A DNA stretch of 29,474 bases from VRUE01 sp033856275 (GTDB lineage: Bacteria > Actinomycetota > Thermoleophilia > Solirubrobacterales > 70-9), in the NCBI GenBank assembly GCA_033856275.1, contig JAWVFJ010000022.1:1-29474 (forward strand). The letters run 5' to 3'. This document shows positions 6,516-14,207 of the stretch, piece by piece. The position numbers and the translations under genes were made by a program. Each line of letters opens with the position of its first letter. The first letter of the stretch is position 1. The notes beneath the pieces were generated by a model. The model saw nothing but the letters and a program-made list of their open reading frames with translations, ran no database searches and had not been told where the DNA came from.

Positions 6516-6538
6516 CACTGGCGCACCCACTGGCGCAC
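6516..6538. repeat. 11-bp direct repeat after the integrase; possible attachment or arm site
   Basis: CACTGGCGCAC occurs at 6516-6526 and 6528-6538, separated by one base, between the integrase stop and the next gene start at 6548. Attachment and arm sites of tyrosine recombinases commonly lie just next to the integrase gene, which makes this a candidate right end. A matching left copy was not found, so the role is inferred. Confidence 0.4.
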
Positions 6539-6547
6539 GAGACCTGA

Positions 6548-7525
6548 ATGTCAGCCAAAATCCGCTCTAGAAAGCCGAGGAAGTCCGCTAAGAAGCGGAT
6601 GCTGATCATCGTCAATCCTTACGCGACAACGGTGTCGGACCGGCTGAAGAACCTGGTGGTCTACGCGTTGCAGGGACGCTACGAAGTGGAAACGGTCGCC
6701 ACCGAGGCGCAGAACCACGCGACGGAGATCGGCCGGGAGGTGCGGGACCATGGCTATGACGTCGTCGTCGCCTTCGGCGGGGACGGGACGCTGAACGAGG
6801 TGGTCAACGGACTGGCTGGGACCGACGTGCCGGTCTCGGTGATTCCCGGCGGCTCGACCAACGTGGTCTGCCGCACGCTCGGGATTCCCAACGACGTCGT
6901 CGACGCCACCGAGCATCTGCTCGCGGTCGTCGACGACTGGAAGCCGCGGCGGATCGACCTCGGCAAGGCCGACCACCGTCACTTCGTCTTCTCCTGCGGG
7001 GCAGGGATCGACGCCACCGTGGTCAAGCGGGTCGACGCGCATCCACGGCTCAAGTCGGTGGCCGGCCCCTACTACTTCACCTGGGCCGCGGTCTCGGCCT
7101 TCTACCACTCCTACCTGCACAATCCGGTGCGCTTGCGGGTGCAGGTAAACGGCGAGACCGTCGAGGGGGTGACCGCCCTCGCCCAGAACTCCGATCCGTT
7201 CACCTACTTCGCCAGCAAACCGGTCCGCGTCTGTGAGGGCGTCGCGATCGACGACGGCACGCTGGCGCTTGGTGTTCTTAAGCGGGCGACCCAGCGCGAC
7301 ATGCCGACGTTGATCACCCGCATCTTCAGCGAGAAGCGGCCCGCCGCCCAGCACCGTCAGATCCAGCACTTCGCCGGCATCGCCGGGGCGACGATCAAGT
7401 CAATCTCCGAGACCAAGGACGGTGTCATCCGGCCATTCCCAGTCCAGGTAGATGGCGACTACATCGGTGAGCGCACCGAGGTCGAACTCCAGGTCGACCC
7501 GGGCGCGCTGACGATCGTGGCCTGA
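6548..7525 (+). CDS. Diacylglycerol kinase catalytic-domain lipid kinase
   Basis: 325 residues. After a basic N-terminal tail (R-S-R-K-P-R-K-S-A-K-K-R) comes I-V-N-P-Y-A at about 21-26, the nucleotide motif G-G-D-G-T-L-N-E at 77-84 and I-P-G-G-S-T-N near 99-105, all hallmarks of the DAGK/sphingosine-kinase/YegS-type fold. The C-terminal beta-sandwich contains V-D-G-D-Y-I-G near 307-313, where this family closes the active site. It phosphorylates a lipid alcohol with ATP at the membrane; whether the lipid is diacylglycerol or another cannot be told. It starts 36 bases after the integrase, so the element inserted immediately in front of it. The gene converges with the methyltransferase gene. 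Confidence 0.9.
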   Translation: MSAKIRSRKPRKSAKKRMLIIVNPYATTVSDRLKNLVVYALQGRYEVETVATEAQNHATEIGREVRDHGYDVVVAFGGDGTLNEVVNGLAGTDVPVSVIPGGSTNVVCRTLGIPNDVVDATEHLLAVVDDWKPRRIDLGKADHRHFVFSCGAGIDATVVKRVDAHPRLKSVAGPYYFTWAAVSAFYHSYLHNPVRLRVQVNGETVEGVTALAQNSDPFTYFASKPVRVCEGVAIDDGTLALGVLKRATQRDMPTLITRIFSEKRPAAQHRQIQHFAGIAGATIKSISETKDGVIRPFPVQVDGDYIGERTEVELQVDPGALTIVA

Positions 7526-7543
7526 GCAGGGCGCCGCGGCGTG

Positions 7544-8314
7544 CTAGGTGCGCCGAGTCAGTCGATCCCGACCATTTCTCAGTCTCGTTCGCAGGCGCAG
7601 GCTCGCTCGAAGCCACTCCAGCGATTGCCGCGCCGGCGACGACGATGCCTGATGGACAAACAGGTCGGGGTGAACGAGAGGCAAGACGGTGTCGGTCGGT
7701 TCGCTGGGGCTTTGCGCGGCTCGGTCCTCGGCCATGTAGACGATGAGGTTCTGCCGGTACCAGAACTCGACGTTCGAGCTCAGCCATATCTTCGGCCGCA
7801 CCACGTCGAAGGCGATATAGCCCCGTTCCGCGAAGAGGGCGCTCCAATAGCCTGGCCACTGCTCGTTCAGGTGGTTGGTGCCGCCCTGAAATGGGATCGC
7901 GGCGGAGAACGCGACGATGTCGCCGAGGCTGGTCAGGTACTCCACGAACGGCCCTGCCGCCCGCTCTGGAAGGTGCTCGGCGACCTCCAGCGAGATGACG
8001 AGGTCGAACCGGCGGCCCACCTTTGGGGGTGCCGACAGGTCGGCCGCTTCAAAGCGAGCCGGATCGATGCTCAGTCGCGAGGGGTCGACCCAGGGCCCGT
8101 CGAGGCCATGGATGTCGTCGACCCCGTGCCCAAGGAACTCCGCCAGCCACTCGCCGGTGCCACACCCCACATCGACCACCGAGTTGGGCTCGAACAGCTC
8201 GCACAGGAGTGGCACCACGACGGCGGCCGAGCTTCCCGACTGCTCGGCCATGCCCTGGAAAAAGGTCTTCGTGTAGGCGGGATGCAACGCCGATGGTCCC
8301 TTCATCTCAGCCAA
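7544..8314 (-). CDS. SAM-dependent methyltransferase (class I) in the polysaccharide locus
   Basis: 256 residues. V-V-D-V-G-C-G-T-G-E-W-L (about 46-57) is motif I that binds S-adenosylmethionine. The acidic I-H-G-L-D-G-P-W-V-D after it and F-D-L-V-I-S-L-E-V-A-E-H-L motif (V-(I/A)-x-L-E-V-A-E-H) follow in the expected order. N-L-N-E-Q-W-P-x-Y-W is typical of methyltransferases found in surface-glycan clusters. The last gene of a three-gene minus-strand run, it overlaps the GT4 gene by 8 bases (8307-8314), so it probably methylates a sugar or the growing glycan. The acceptor is unknown. The C-terminus is basic. Confidence 0.85.
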   Translation of the reverse strand: MAEMKGPSALHPAYTKTFFQGMAEQSGSSAAVVVPLLCELFEPNSVVDVGCGTGEWLAEFLGHGVDDIHGLDGPWVDPSRLSIDPARFEAADLSAPPKVGRRFDLVISLEVAEHLPERAAGPFVEYLTSLGDIVAFSAAIPFQGGTNHLNEQWPGYWSALFAERGYIAFDVVRPKIWLSSNVEFWYRQNLIVYMAEDRAAQSPSEPTDTVLPLVHPDLFVHQASSSPARQSLEWLRASLRLRTRLRNGRDRLTRRT

Positions 8315-9479
8315 CGGGACCCCCGATCGTCGCCCGAGCTGGCTCCACCGGCACCGCAGCCTCGCCCTCGAGCGCCTGCATCAGGCGACGCGTCACCGCG
8401 CCCCAGGTGAAGAGCCGCGAGCGTTCCTTCGCTGCCGCGCCCATCCGCTCGGCAGTTTGTGCGTCGGCAAGGCGCTGCATCGCCACGAACAGGGCCTCGT
8501 CGTCCCCAGGGTCGACAATCAAGCCGCCGTCTCCGATCAAGTAGTTGGATCCGCCGGCGCTGGTGCCGATGCTCGGCAGTTCGGCGGCCGCCGCCTCGAC
8601 GTAGGCGATCGCCGACGCCTCCGAGTGCGAAGGCATGACGAAGCAGGTGGCCTCGGCAAAGAGCCGCTCGAGACGATCGTGCTGGGCGGGAACGTCGAGT
8701 TGAAGGATGCCGTGCCCCGTCACTCCCGCCTGCGACAACGGGGGGTGGCCGCCGACCAGGTCGAGGCGGGCCGCGGGCAATCGCTCGCGTAGGCGGGCGA
8801 AAGCGCGCAGCAGGCCGCTGCCGTTCTTTCGCTCCCAGTCCAGACCGACGAAGAGGAAGCGTGGCTCGCTCCAGTCCCTCTCCGTCGCCGGGGCGACATG
8901 ATTGCAGCCGATTCCAACTACGTGGACCTTCTCCGGCGCAATGCCGTAGTCGTTCAGTACCGATTCCGCCGCCCAGGGACTGGTCACACAGCAGGCGACG
9001 GCCTGCTGATAGGCGCGGCGCTGGCGCGCCATGCGCGAATCGAAGGAACGGCGGCTGAGCAAGCCCCAGCCGGTGTAGGGATGGGTCCTGGTCTGCGGAA
9101 TCGTCATGTCCTCGTAGGTGGCCACCGGGACGCTGCTCCGCAACGTGTAGCCGGTGCCGATCTGGATGATCCCGTCGAGTCGGCCAGCCTGTCGCAACGC
9201 CCGCGGTACCGCCCAGCTATTGACCTGAGCGATGCTGGCAGAGGCCCGCGCGGCGGCGCGAGCCTGCTGCACGGCCGCCCTGACATCCCGCCGCGGGCGC
9301 AGGTAGGTGACAGCGATCGTGTTTGAGCTGACCGCAAGCAGCGGTGCCGGTGGTTCGACCCGAACCGGCACGGCCTCGACTCCAGCTGCCTCGAGGCCGC
9401 CCATCAAGCCAAAGGGAATTCCCGACCAGGTCGCCTTGTGGCTTGGATCTCCCGGAAAAGCGATGCCGATCCGCGTCAT
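8307..9479 (-). CDS. Glycosyltransferase, GT4-type (GT-B fold)
   Basis: 390 residues. The C-terminal Rossmann half has R-F-L-F-V-G-L-D-W-E-R-K-N-G (sugar-nucleotide side of the linker), R-L-D-L-V-G-G and P-S-H-S-E-A-S-A-I-A-Y-V-E-A-A-A-A-E-L-P, the E-x7-E motif of retaining GT4 enzymes. The N-terminal half begins I-G-I-A-F-P-G-D-P and holds the acceptor-binding region. It transfers a sugar from a nucleotide or lipid-linked donor at the cytoplasmic membrane face; donor and acceptor cannot be named. It lies 26 bases after the GT2 gene and overlaps the methyltransferase gene, which makes one operon. Confidence 0.85.
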   Translation of the reverse strand: MTRIGIAFPGDPSHKATWSGIPFGLMGGLEAAGVEAVPVRVEPPAPLLAVSSNTIAVTYLRPRRDVRAAVQQARAAARASASIAQVNSWAVPRALRQAGRLDGIIQIGTGYTLRSSVPVATYEDMTIPQTRTHPYTGWGLLSRRSFDSRMARQRRAYQQAVACCVTSPWAAESVLNDYGIAPEKVHVVGIGCNHVAPATERDWSEPRFLFVGLDWERKNGSGLLRAFARLRERLPAARLDLVGGHPPLSQAGVTGHGILQLDVPAQHDRLERLFAEATCFVMPSHSEASAIAYVEAAAAELPSIGTSAGGSNYLIGDGGLIVDPGDDEALFVAMQRLADAQTAERMGAAAKERSRLFTWGAVTRRLMQALEGEAAVPVEPARATIGGPVG

Positions 9480-9505
9480 CTCAAATCAAACGTCCATCAG
9501 GCGGC

Positions 9506-10438
9506 TCAGCTTTCAAACGGCGCATCGCCGTGGATCACCGTGCTCAAGGCTGCGCTGGCACCGATTCGTTGGGGGCTCTGCCGCCGTCCGCGCAGTGAAT
9601 AGAGGCCGACGCGTAGCGCGTAGCGAAGGCCCATCGCCCAGCGATAGTCAGCAGCGGCGTCGGGGAAATGCTTGCGGGCGAACTGCATGCGAGCGTAGGC
9701 CGCCTGCGCCTCGAGTGCGGCGCTCGTCCGCCGCTCGTCCTCGAAATGGCAGATCGTCATCTGCGGCAGATGGACGACACCCCAGCCAGCCCGCTTGAGG
9801 CGCCAACAGAGGTCGGTCTCCTCCGAGTAGAGGAAGAAGCGCTCATCGAAGCAGCCAACGTCCTCCAGGGCTGCCTGGCGGACGAGCATGAAGGAGCCCG
9901 AGGTCCAGTCGCAGCGGCGCTGGCGCTCGTACTCGCGCGGGTCGAGCTCACGCTCACCGAGGAACCGCCTGACGCCGGGAACGCGCTCGACGCCGAGCGC
10001 TTCGCCCAGCATGTGCAGCGCCGAGGGGAAACGCCTGATACTGGGGGCCAGCGAGCCGTCGGCGCGCAGTTGTCGCGCACCGGCCAGCGCCACCTGCGGC
10101 TGGCGGTCGAACTCTTCGACCAGCCCGGCGAGATCGCCCTCGAGGACCTTGGTATCGGGGTTGATGAAGAGCACGTAGCGGGCCTCGGCGATTTCCAGGC
10201 CGCGGTTGTTGGCGTGACCGAAGCCGTGATTTTCGCAGCGCACGGTGCGCACTTCGGGAAAGCGCTCGGCGACGTAGGCAGCTGAGTCATCGGCGCCGTT
10301 GTCGACGAGGACCACATCGAGGTCGACCTCGCCGGCGTGCGCATAGAGGCTGCTTAGCGCGGTGTCGAGCCAGCGCTTGCCGTTGTGGGAAACGACGATT
10401 GCGCAGACGTCATGCATCGCCGCGTCCTCCGCACTCAT
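9506..10438 (-). CDS. Glycosyltransferase, GT2-type (rhamnosyltransferase-like)
   Basis: 310 residues from ATG 10438; an alternative ATG lies 7 codons further in at 10417. The opening V-C-A-I-V-V-S-H-N-G-K-R-W-L, V-D-N-G-A-D-D-S, G-F-G-H-A-N-N-R-G and L-F-I-N-P-D-T-K (the DxD-like metal site) are those of the WbbL/rhamnosyltransferase branch of GT2. The later W-T-S-G-S-F-M-L-V-R-Q and F-D-E-R-F-F-L-Y-S-E-E-T-D-L-C-W-R hold the catalytic E/D-E-x-D and the acceptor loop. The frame extends to 10570, but that part is basic and lacks domain character. It heads the minus-strand operon and is divergent from the acyltransferase gene. Confidence 0.9.
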   Translation of the reverse strand: MSAEDAAMHDVCAIVVSHNGKRWLDTALSSLYAHAGEVDLDVVLVDNGADDSAAYVAERFPEVRTVRCENHGFGHANNRGLEIAEARYVLFINPDTKVLEGDLAGLVEEFDRQPQVALAGARQLRADGSLAPSIRRFPSALHMLGEALGVERVPGVRRFLGERELDPREYERQRRCDWTSGSFMLVRQAALEDVGCFDERFFLYSEETDLCWRLKRAGWGVVHLPQMTICHFEDERRTSAALEAQAAYARMQFARKHFPDAAADYRWAMGLRYALRVGLYSLRGRRQSPQRIGASAALSTVIHGDAPFES

Positions 10439-10545
10439 ACATAAAGGGACAACGATCCGCCCCACGCCGCGCTTGCGGCTACCTCGATCGCCGCTACCAT
10501 GCCGCCGGTCATCGAGCGGAACGGCAACAGAGGGGACTTCGACTA

Positions 10546-11112
10546 GTGGGTGGCGGCGCGCTGCAGCCATCCGACCGGGCCCCCGGCCTGCTGCTCGGTG
10601 CCGGGGTCGAGATCGGCGAGGACGTGCTGATCGGCGGCAACGTCGTGATCCACGCCGGGGTCAAGATCGGCGCTGGCGCCCGCGTCGGCGACCACGCCCA
10701 GATCCGCGACGGAGCTCAGATCGGCGCCGGTGTCACGATTGGCAGCCTCAGCTCGGTCGACCCCGAGGTCAAGATCGGCAATCGGGCCAGCGTGCAGGCG
10801 CGCTGCTACCTCTCGGCAGGCACTGTGGTCGAGGAGGACGTCTTCATCGGGCCTGGCGTCACCCTGGCCAACGACAACACGATGGATCGCCATCCGCCCG
10901 AGATGAGCCTCAAAGGCCCGCTGCTCCGCCGCGCCTGTCGGATCGGCGCCGGCGTCGTCGTCTGTCCGGCGATCGAGATCGGCGAAGAGGCGTTCGTCGC
11001 CGCCGGAGCCGTGGTCGCCGCTGACGTCGATTCCCGCAGCGTCGCGATGGGCGTGCCCGCCCGCGTCGTGCGCGAAGTGCCCGACGAGGACCTGCTCGAG
11101 CGCTGGCGCTGA
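10546..11112 (+). CDS. Left-handed beta-helix acyltransferase (WbpD/WlbB-like sugar N-acetyltransferase)
   Basis: 188 residues from GTG 10546, with AGAGGGG about 10 bases upstream. Hexapeptide coils run through nearly the whole protein (I-G-E-D-V-L, I-G-G-N-V-V-I, I-G-A-G-A-R-V, I-G-A-G-V-T-I, and so on) and end with G-V-P-A-R-V-V. The loop V-T-L-A-N-D-N-T and the I-G-A-G-V-V-V-C-P-A-I-E-I-G turn match the family that acylates amino sugars on nucleotide carriers. The neighbouring DegT aminotransferase would make the amino sugar that this enzyme acetylates; that pairing is inference. The open frame reaches back to 10399 but that part is not beta-helix and overlaps the divergent promoter region. 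Confidence 0.85.
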   Translation: MGGGALQPSDRAPGLLLGAGVEIGEDVLIGGNVVIHAGVKIGAGARVGDHAQIRDGAQIGAGVTIGSLSSVDPEVKIGNRASVQARCYLSAGTVVEEDVFIGPGVTLANDNTMDRHPPEMSLKGPLLRRACRIGAGVVVCPAIEIGEEAFVAAGAVVAADVDSRSVAMGVPARVVREVPDEDLLERWR

Positions 11113-11173
11113 CCCGCACCATTCGCACCTAACTCAGACGCAAGCTTTCGCGGTCTCGGGCCGTTGGATTTGC

Positions 11174-11833
11174 ATGGCAGTACTGAGCGAGCCATCGAAC
11201 GATGCCAGAGCGAGCAACGAGGAGCTCTGCGTGATCCTCTGCGCCGACAGCTCGGCGATGCGCCGCCGCATCGTCTACGCACTCACCGAGCATGACCTGC
11301 AGGTCTCGCTGACCGAGATGGACGATCCGCAGCGGCTCTGCGAGCTCGACCATCTCGACGAAGACTCGATCGTCGTCTTCGCCTGCGACGTCGATCTGCC
11401 GCGCGAGATGGCCGCGCTACGACGCCTGCGCCGCGAACTGCGCAAGCCAGCCGTCGTCGCGGTCTCGCCGATGGCCACCGGCACGGGTGTGCGCCGCGCT
11501 CTCGACGCCGGCGCCGACGGAGTCGTCTTCGAGTCGGAGCTGGAGTCGACCCTGGCGGTCGCCGTGCGCGCCGTGGCGAGCGGTCAGTCGGTCGTCCCGC
11601 GCAAGCTCCGCGCCAGCGTCGAGCGACCGGCTTTCTCCCATCGCGAGCGCCAGGTGCTCTCTTTCGTCTCCCGCGGACTCACCAACGCCCAGATCGCCGA
11701 GCAGCTCTTTCTCTCCGAGAGCACGATCAAGAGCCACCTCTCCTCCGCCTTCTCCAAGTTCGGCGTGCGCTCGCGCAAGGAGGCCGCCGCACTCTTCCTC
11801 GAGCTTGAACAAACCACAGGGGCGACCGTATGA
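11174..11833 (+). CDS. NarL/FixJ-type response regulator with an atypical receiver
   Basis: 219 residues. The N-terminal half is a receiver-like domain: V-I-L-C-A-D-S-S at about 20-27, the phosphorylation position V-V-F-A-C-D72-V-D-L-P, Ser98 in V-A-V-S-P, but E120 where the conserved lysine of the K-(P/D) loop is expected. The C-terminal half (about 153-208) is a standard LuxR helix-turn-helix: F-S-H-R-E-R-Q-V-L-S-F-V-S-R-G-L-T-N-A-Q-I-A, S-E-S-T-I-K-S-H-L. It overlaps the aminotransferase gene by 4 bases (ATGA at 11830-11833) and probably controls this glycan locus. No sensor kinase lies nearby. Missing the lysine, it may respond without classical phosphorylation. Confidence 0.85.
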   Translation: MAVLSEPSNDARASNEELCVILCADSSAMRRRIVYALTEHDLQVSLTEMDDPQRLCELDHLDEDSIVVFACDVDLPREMAALRRLRRELRKPAVVAVSPMATGTGVRRALDAGADGVVFESELESTLAVAVRAVASGQSVVPRKLRASVERPAFSHRERQVLSFVSRGLTNAQIAEQLFLSESTIKSHLSSAFSKFGVRSRKEAAALFLELEQTTGATV

Positions 11834-12999
11834 GCGCCGTGACCGAGGCGAGCCCCGCGCTGCCGCTGGCGGCAACCGAGGGACGTCGCGTCCCCTTCAT
11901 CCGCCTTGACGCTGCCCATCCCGAGTTGATGGCCGAGCTGCTCGAGGTAGTCGAGCGGGTCGCCCACGACGCCGCCTTCACCCTCGGACCCGAGGTCGAG
12001 AACTTCGAGCGGAACTTTGCCGCCTACTGCGAAAGCGAGGAGGCGATCGGCCTCTCCTCGGGGACGATGGCCCTTGAGCTTGCCCTGCGTGCACTCGGCA
12101 TCGGCCCGGGCGACGAGATCATCGTGCCGACCTACACCTTCATCGCCACCGCCGAGGCGGTCAGCACCGTCGGTGCGACGCCCGTCCTCGTCGACATCGA
12201 CCCCGAGTCCGCCACGATCAGCGCGGAGATCGTCGAGCGGGCACTGACTCCACGCACCCGCTGCGTCATCCCCGTCCACCTCTTCGGCCGTACCGTCGAC
12301 ATCGACCCGATCCTCGAGCTCTGCCGCCCGCGCGGCATCGCGGTGATCGAGGATGCATGCCAGGCTCACGGCGCCCGCTACCGGGGCCGCCGGGTCGGCT
12401 CGCTCGCCGACGCGGGCTGCTTCAGCTTCTACCCGACCAAGAACCTCGGCGGTTGGGGCGACGGCGGTGCCCTCGTCACCAACGATGCCGCGATGGCCGA
12501 GAAGGTGCGTCTGCTGCGCTCACACGGCGAGTCGCCGCGCCACCACCACCAACTGGTCACCGGCACACACCGACTTGACGCTCTGCAGGCGGCGATCCTC
12601 GACGTCAAGCTGCGCCACCTCGACGACTGGAACGAGAGCCGGCGGCAAGCGGCCGCGACCCTCGCCGACTTGCTGGGCGGCAGCGATGTAGTGCTTCCTG
12701 GCCCGGCCACGGCCAACGGCGATCACGTCTACCACCTCTTCGTCGTCACCACGCCACAGCGCGATGCCCTGCGCGACCACCTCGACGCGGAAGGCGTCGC
12801 CAGCGCGATCCACTACCCCACCCCGGTCCACCTCCAGCCGGCCTATGCCGACCTCGGCCTTGGCCTCGGCTCGCTTCCCGTGGCCGAGCGGCTGGCGAGC
12901 GAATCCTGCTCGCTGCCGATTTTCCCGGCGATCGAGGACTGGCACATCGCCGAGACCGCCGCGGCCGTGCAGAGCTTTGGCACAGCCGGCAACAGCTGA
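11830..12999 (+). CDS. DegT/DnrJ/EryC1-family sugar aminotransferase (PLP-dependent)
   Basis: 389 residues. The PLP lysine is K204 in F-Y-P-T-K-N-L-G-G-W-G-D-G-G; D175 in V-I-E-D-A-C-Q-A-H-G holds the pyridine nitrogen; L-S-S-G-T near 75-79 binds the phosphate; V-P-T-Y-T-F-I-A-T stacks on the ring. The family converts keto-deoxy nucleotide sugars (often dTDP- or UDP-linked) to amino sugars using glutamate. The WbpE/FdtB/QdtB branch fits best with an adjacent beta-helix acyltransferase, but the exact sugar cannot be read off. H-L-F-G-R at about 150-154 is the usual H-(L/Y)-F/Y-G. It overlaps the regulator gene and is followed closely by a GT4 gene. Confidence 0.92.
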   Translation: MSAVTEASPALPLAATEGRRVPFIRLDAAHPELMAELLEVVERVAHDAAFTLGPEVENFERNFAAYCESEEAIGLSSGTMALELALRALGIGPGDEIIVPTYTFIATAEAVSTVGATPVLVDIDPESATISAEIVERALTPRTRCVIPVHLFGRTVDIDPILELCRPRGIAVIEDACQAHGARYRGRRVGSLADAGCFSFYPTKNLGGWGDGGALVTNDAAMAEKVRLLRSHGESPRHHHQLVTGTHRLDALQAAILDVKLRHLDDWNESRRQAAATLADLLGGSDVVLPGPATANGDHVYHLFVVTTPQRDALRDHLDAEGVASAIHYPTPVHLQPAYADLGLGLGSLPVAERLASESCSLPIFPAIEDWHIAETAAAVQSFGTAGNS

Positions 13000-13039
13000 A
13001 CGGCAGGCGCCAAGCGGGCGCCAGGGCCTGCGGGTCTGC

Positions 13040-14206
13040 ATGGTCCACTACTCGGATTTTGCCGTCGACTCGCGCATTCAGCGCCAGGCGCGGGCGCTGG
13101 CCGAACGCGGGGACCGCGTCGACTGCGTTTGCCTCAACGACGACGCCAAGTTCAGCGTCGGCAGCGGTCACATCGCCCTGCATCGTGCTGCAGCAAGCAA
13201 GCCGCGCGGTGGTGCCCGCGCCTACCTCGAGGGGAACGCGCGCTTTCTCGCCGGAGCCGCGCGCAAGGTCAGCGCCCTCGACCGCAGTGGCGGTTTCGAC
13301 CTAATCGAGATCCACAACATGCCCGATGCGCTCGTCTTCGCCGCCCTGCGGCCGAAGCTGCGTGGGGTGCCACTGGTGCTCAACTTCCACGACACCTTCC
13401 CGGAGCTCTTCGCCACCCTTTTCGACCGCTCGCCGAGTCACCCGCTGGTGCGGCTGATCCGGGCTGAGGAGCGACTCAGCGCCGCCTTTACCGACGGCCA
13501 CATCTTTGTCACCGAGGAGGCACGGGAGTTGCTGCGCGAGCGCGGTATCGACGCCAAGAACACGCAGGTCGTGATGAACACGCCCGACGAGCGCATCTTC
13601 GGTGAGCGCCGAGAGGCATGCAGCCCGCCCACGGGGGGTGAGCTGCGCGTCGTTTATCACGGCGGCCTGGCCGATCGCTTCGGCGTGGAGACCTTGGTCC
13701 GGGCCGTGTCACTGCTGCGCGCCCACGACCGGGGGATCTCCCTCGATGTCTACGGCTCCGATGCCGAGGCTGCCCAGCGGCTGGCCTCATTTGCAGCCAA
13801 GGTCGCTCCCACGGGCGTACGGATTGCTCCCCAACCGACCCCGGTCGAGGAGATACCGGCGCGGGTCGGGGAGGCGCATGTAGGCGTCGTGCCGACGCTG
13901 CGCGACGGCTTCACCGAGCTCTTGCTGCCGGTCAAGCTGCTCGAGTACGTGCACATGGGCCTCCCCGTCGTGGCCTCGCGCCTGCCCGTGATCGAGCGCT
14001 ATTTCGGCGATGACCTATTGCTGGCCGAGCCTGGGGACGCGGCCTCGATCGCCGCCGCGATCGAGGGTGTGCGCGCCGACCCGGTGGCAGCAAGAACGCG
14101 GGCTGAACGGGCCTCCAAACGCCTGGCCAAGATCGAGTGGCGCCAGCAGCGACAGGGCTACCTCAACCTGGTCGACGGCCTCGTCGCTAGCTCGCGGAGC
14201 CGCTGA
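13040..14206 (+). CDS. Glycosyltransferase, GT4-type
   Basis: About 388 residues from ATG 13040. The frame is open further upstream, and a TTG at 12977 or the in-frame codons L-R-V-C just before the ATG may also start it, because the first strand of this fold would include L-R-V-C-M-V. Features: H-N-M-P-D-A-L (acceptor side), L-N-F-H-D-T-F-P-E-L, and in the C-terminal half L-R-V-V-Y-H-G-G-L-A-D-R-F-G-V-E-T, A-P-Q-P-T-P, V-G-V-V-P, then L-P-V-K-L-L-E-Y-V-H-M-G-L-P-V-V-A-S. Two bases separate it from the next gene. Donor and acceptor unknown. Confidence 0.88.
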   Translation: MVHYSDFAVDSRIQRQARALAERGDRVDCVCLNDDAKFSVGSGHIALHRAAASKPRGGARAYLEGNARFLAGAARKVSALDRSGGFDLIEIHNMPDALVFAALRPKLRGVPLVLNFHDTFPELFATLFDRSPSHPLVRLIRAEERLSAAFTDGHIFVTEEARELLRERGIDAKNTQVVMNTPDERIFGERREACSPPTGGELRVVYHGGLADRFGVETLVRAVSLLRAHDRGISLDVYGSDAEAAQRLASFAAKVAPTGVRIAPQPTPVEEIPARVGEAHVGVVPTLRDGFTELLLPVKLLEYVHMGLPVVASRLPVIERYFGDDLLLAEPGDAASIAAAIEGVRADPVAARTRAERASKRLAKIEWRQQRQGYLNLVDGLVASSRSR

Positions 14207-14207
14207 G

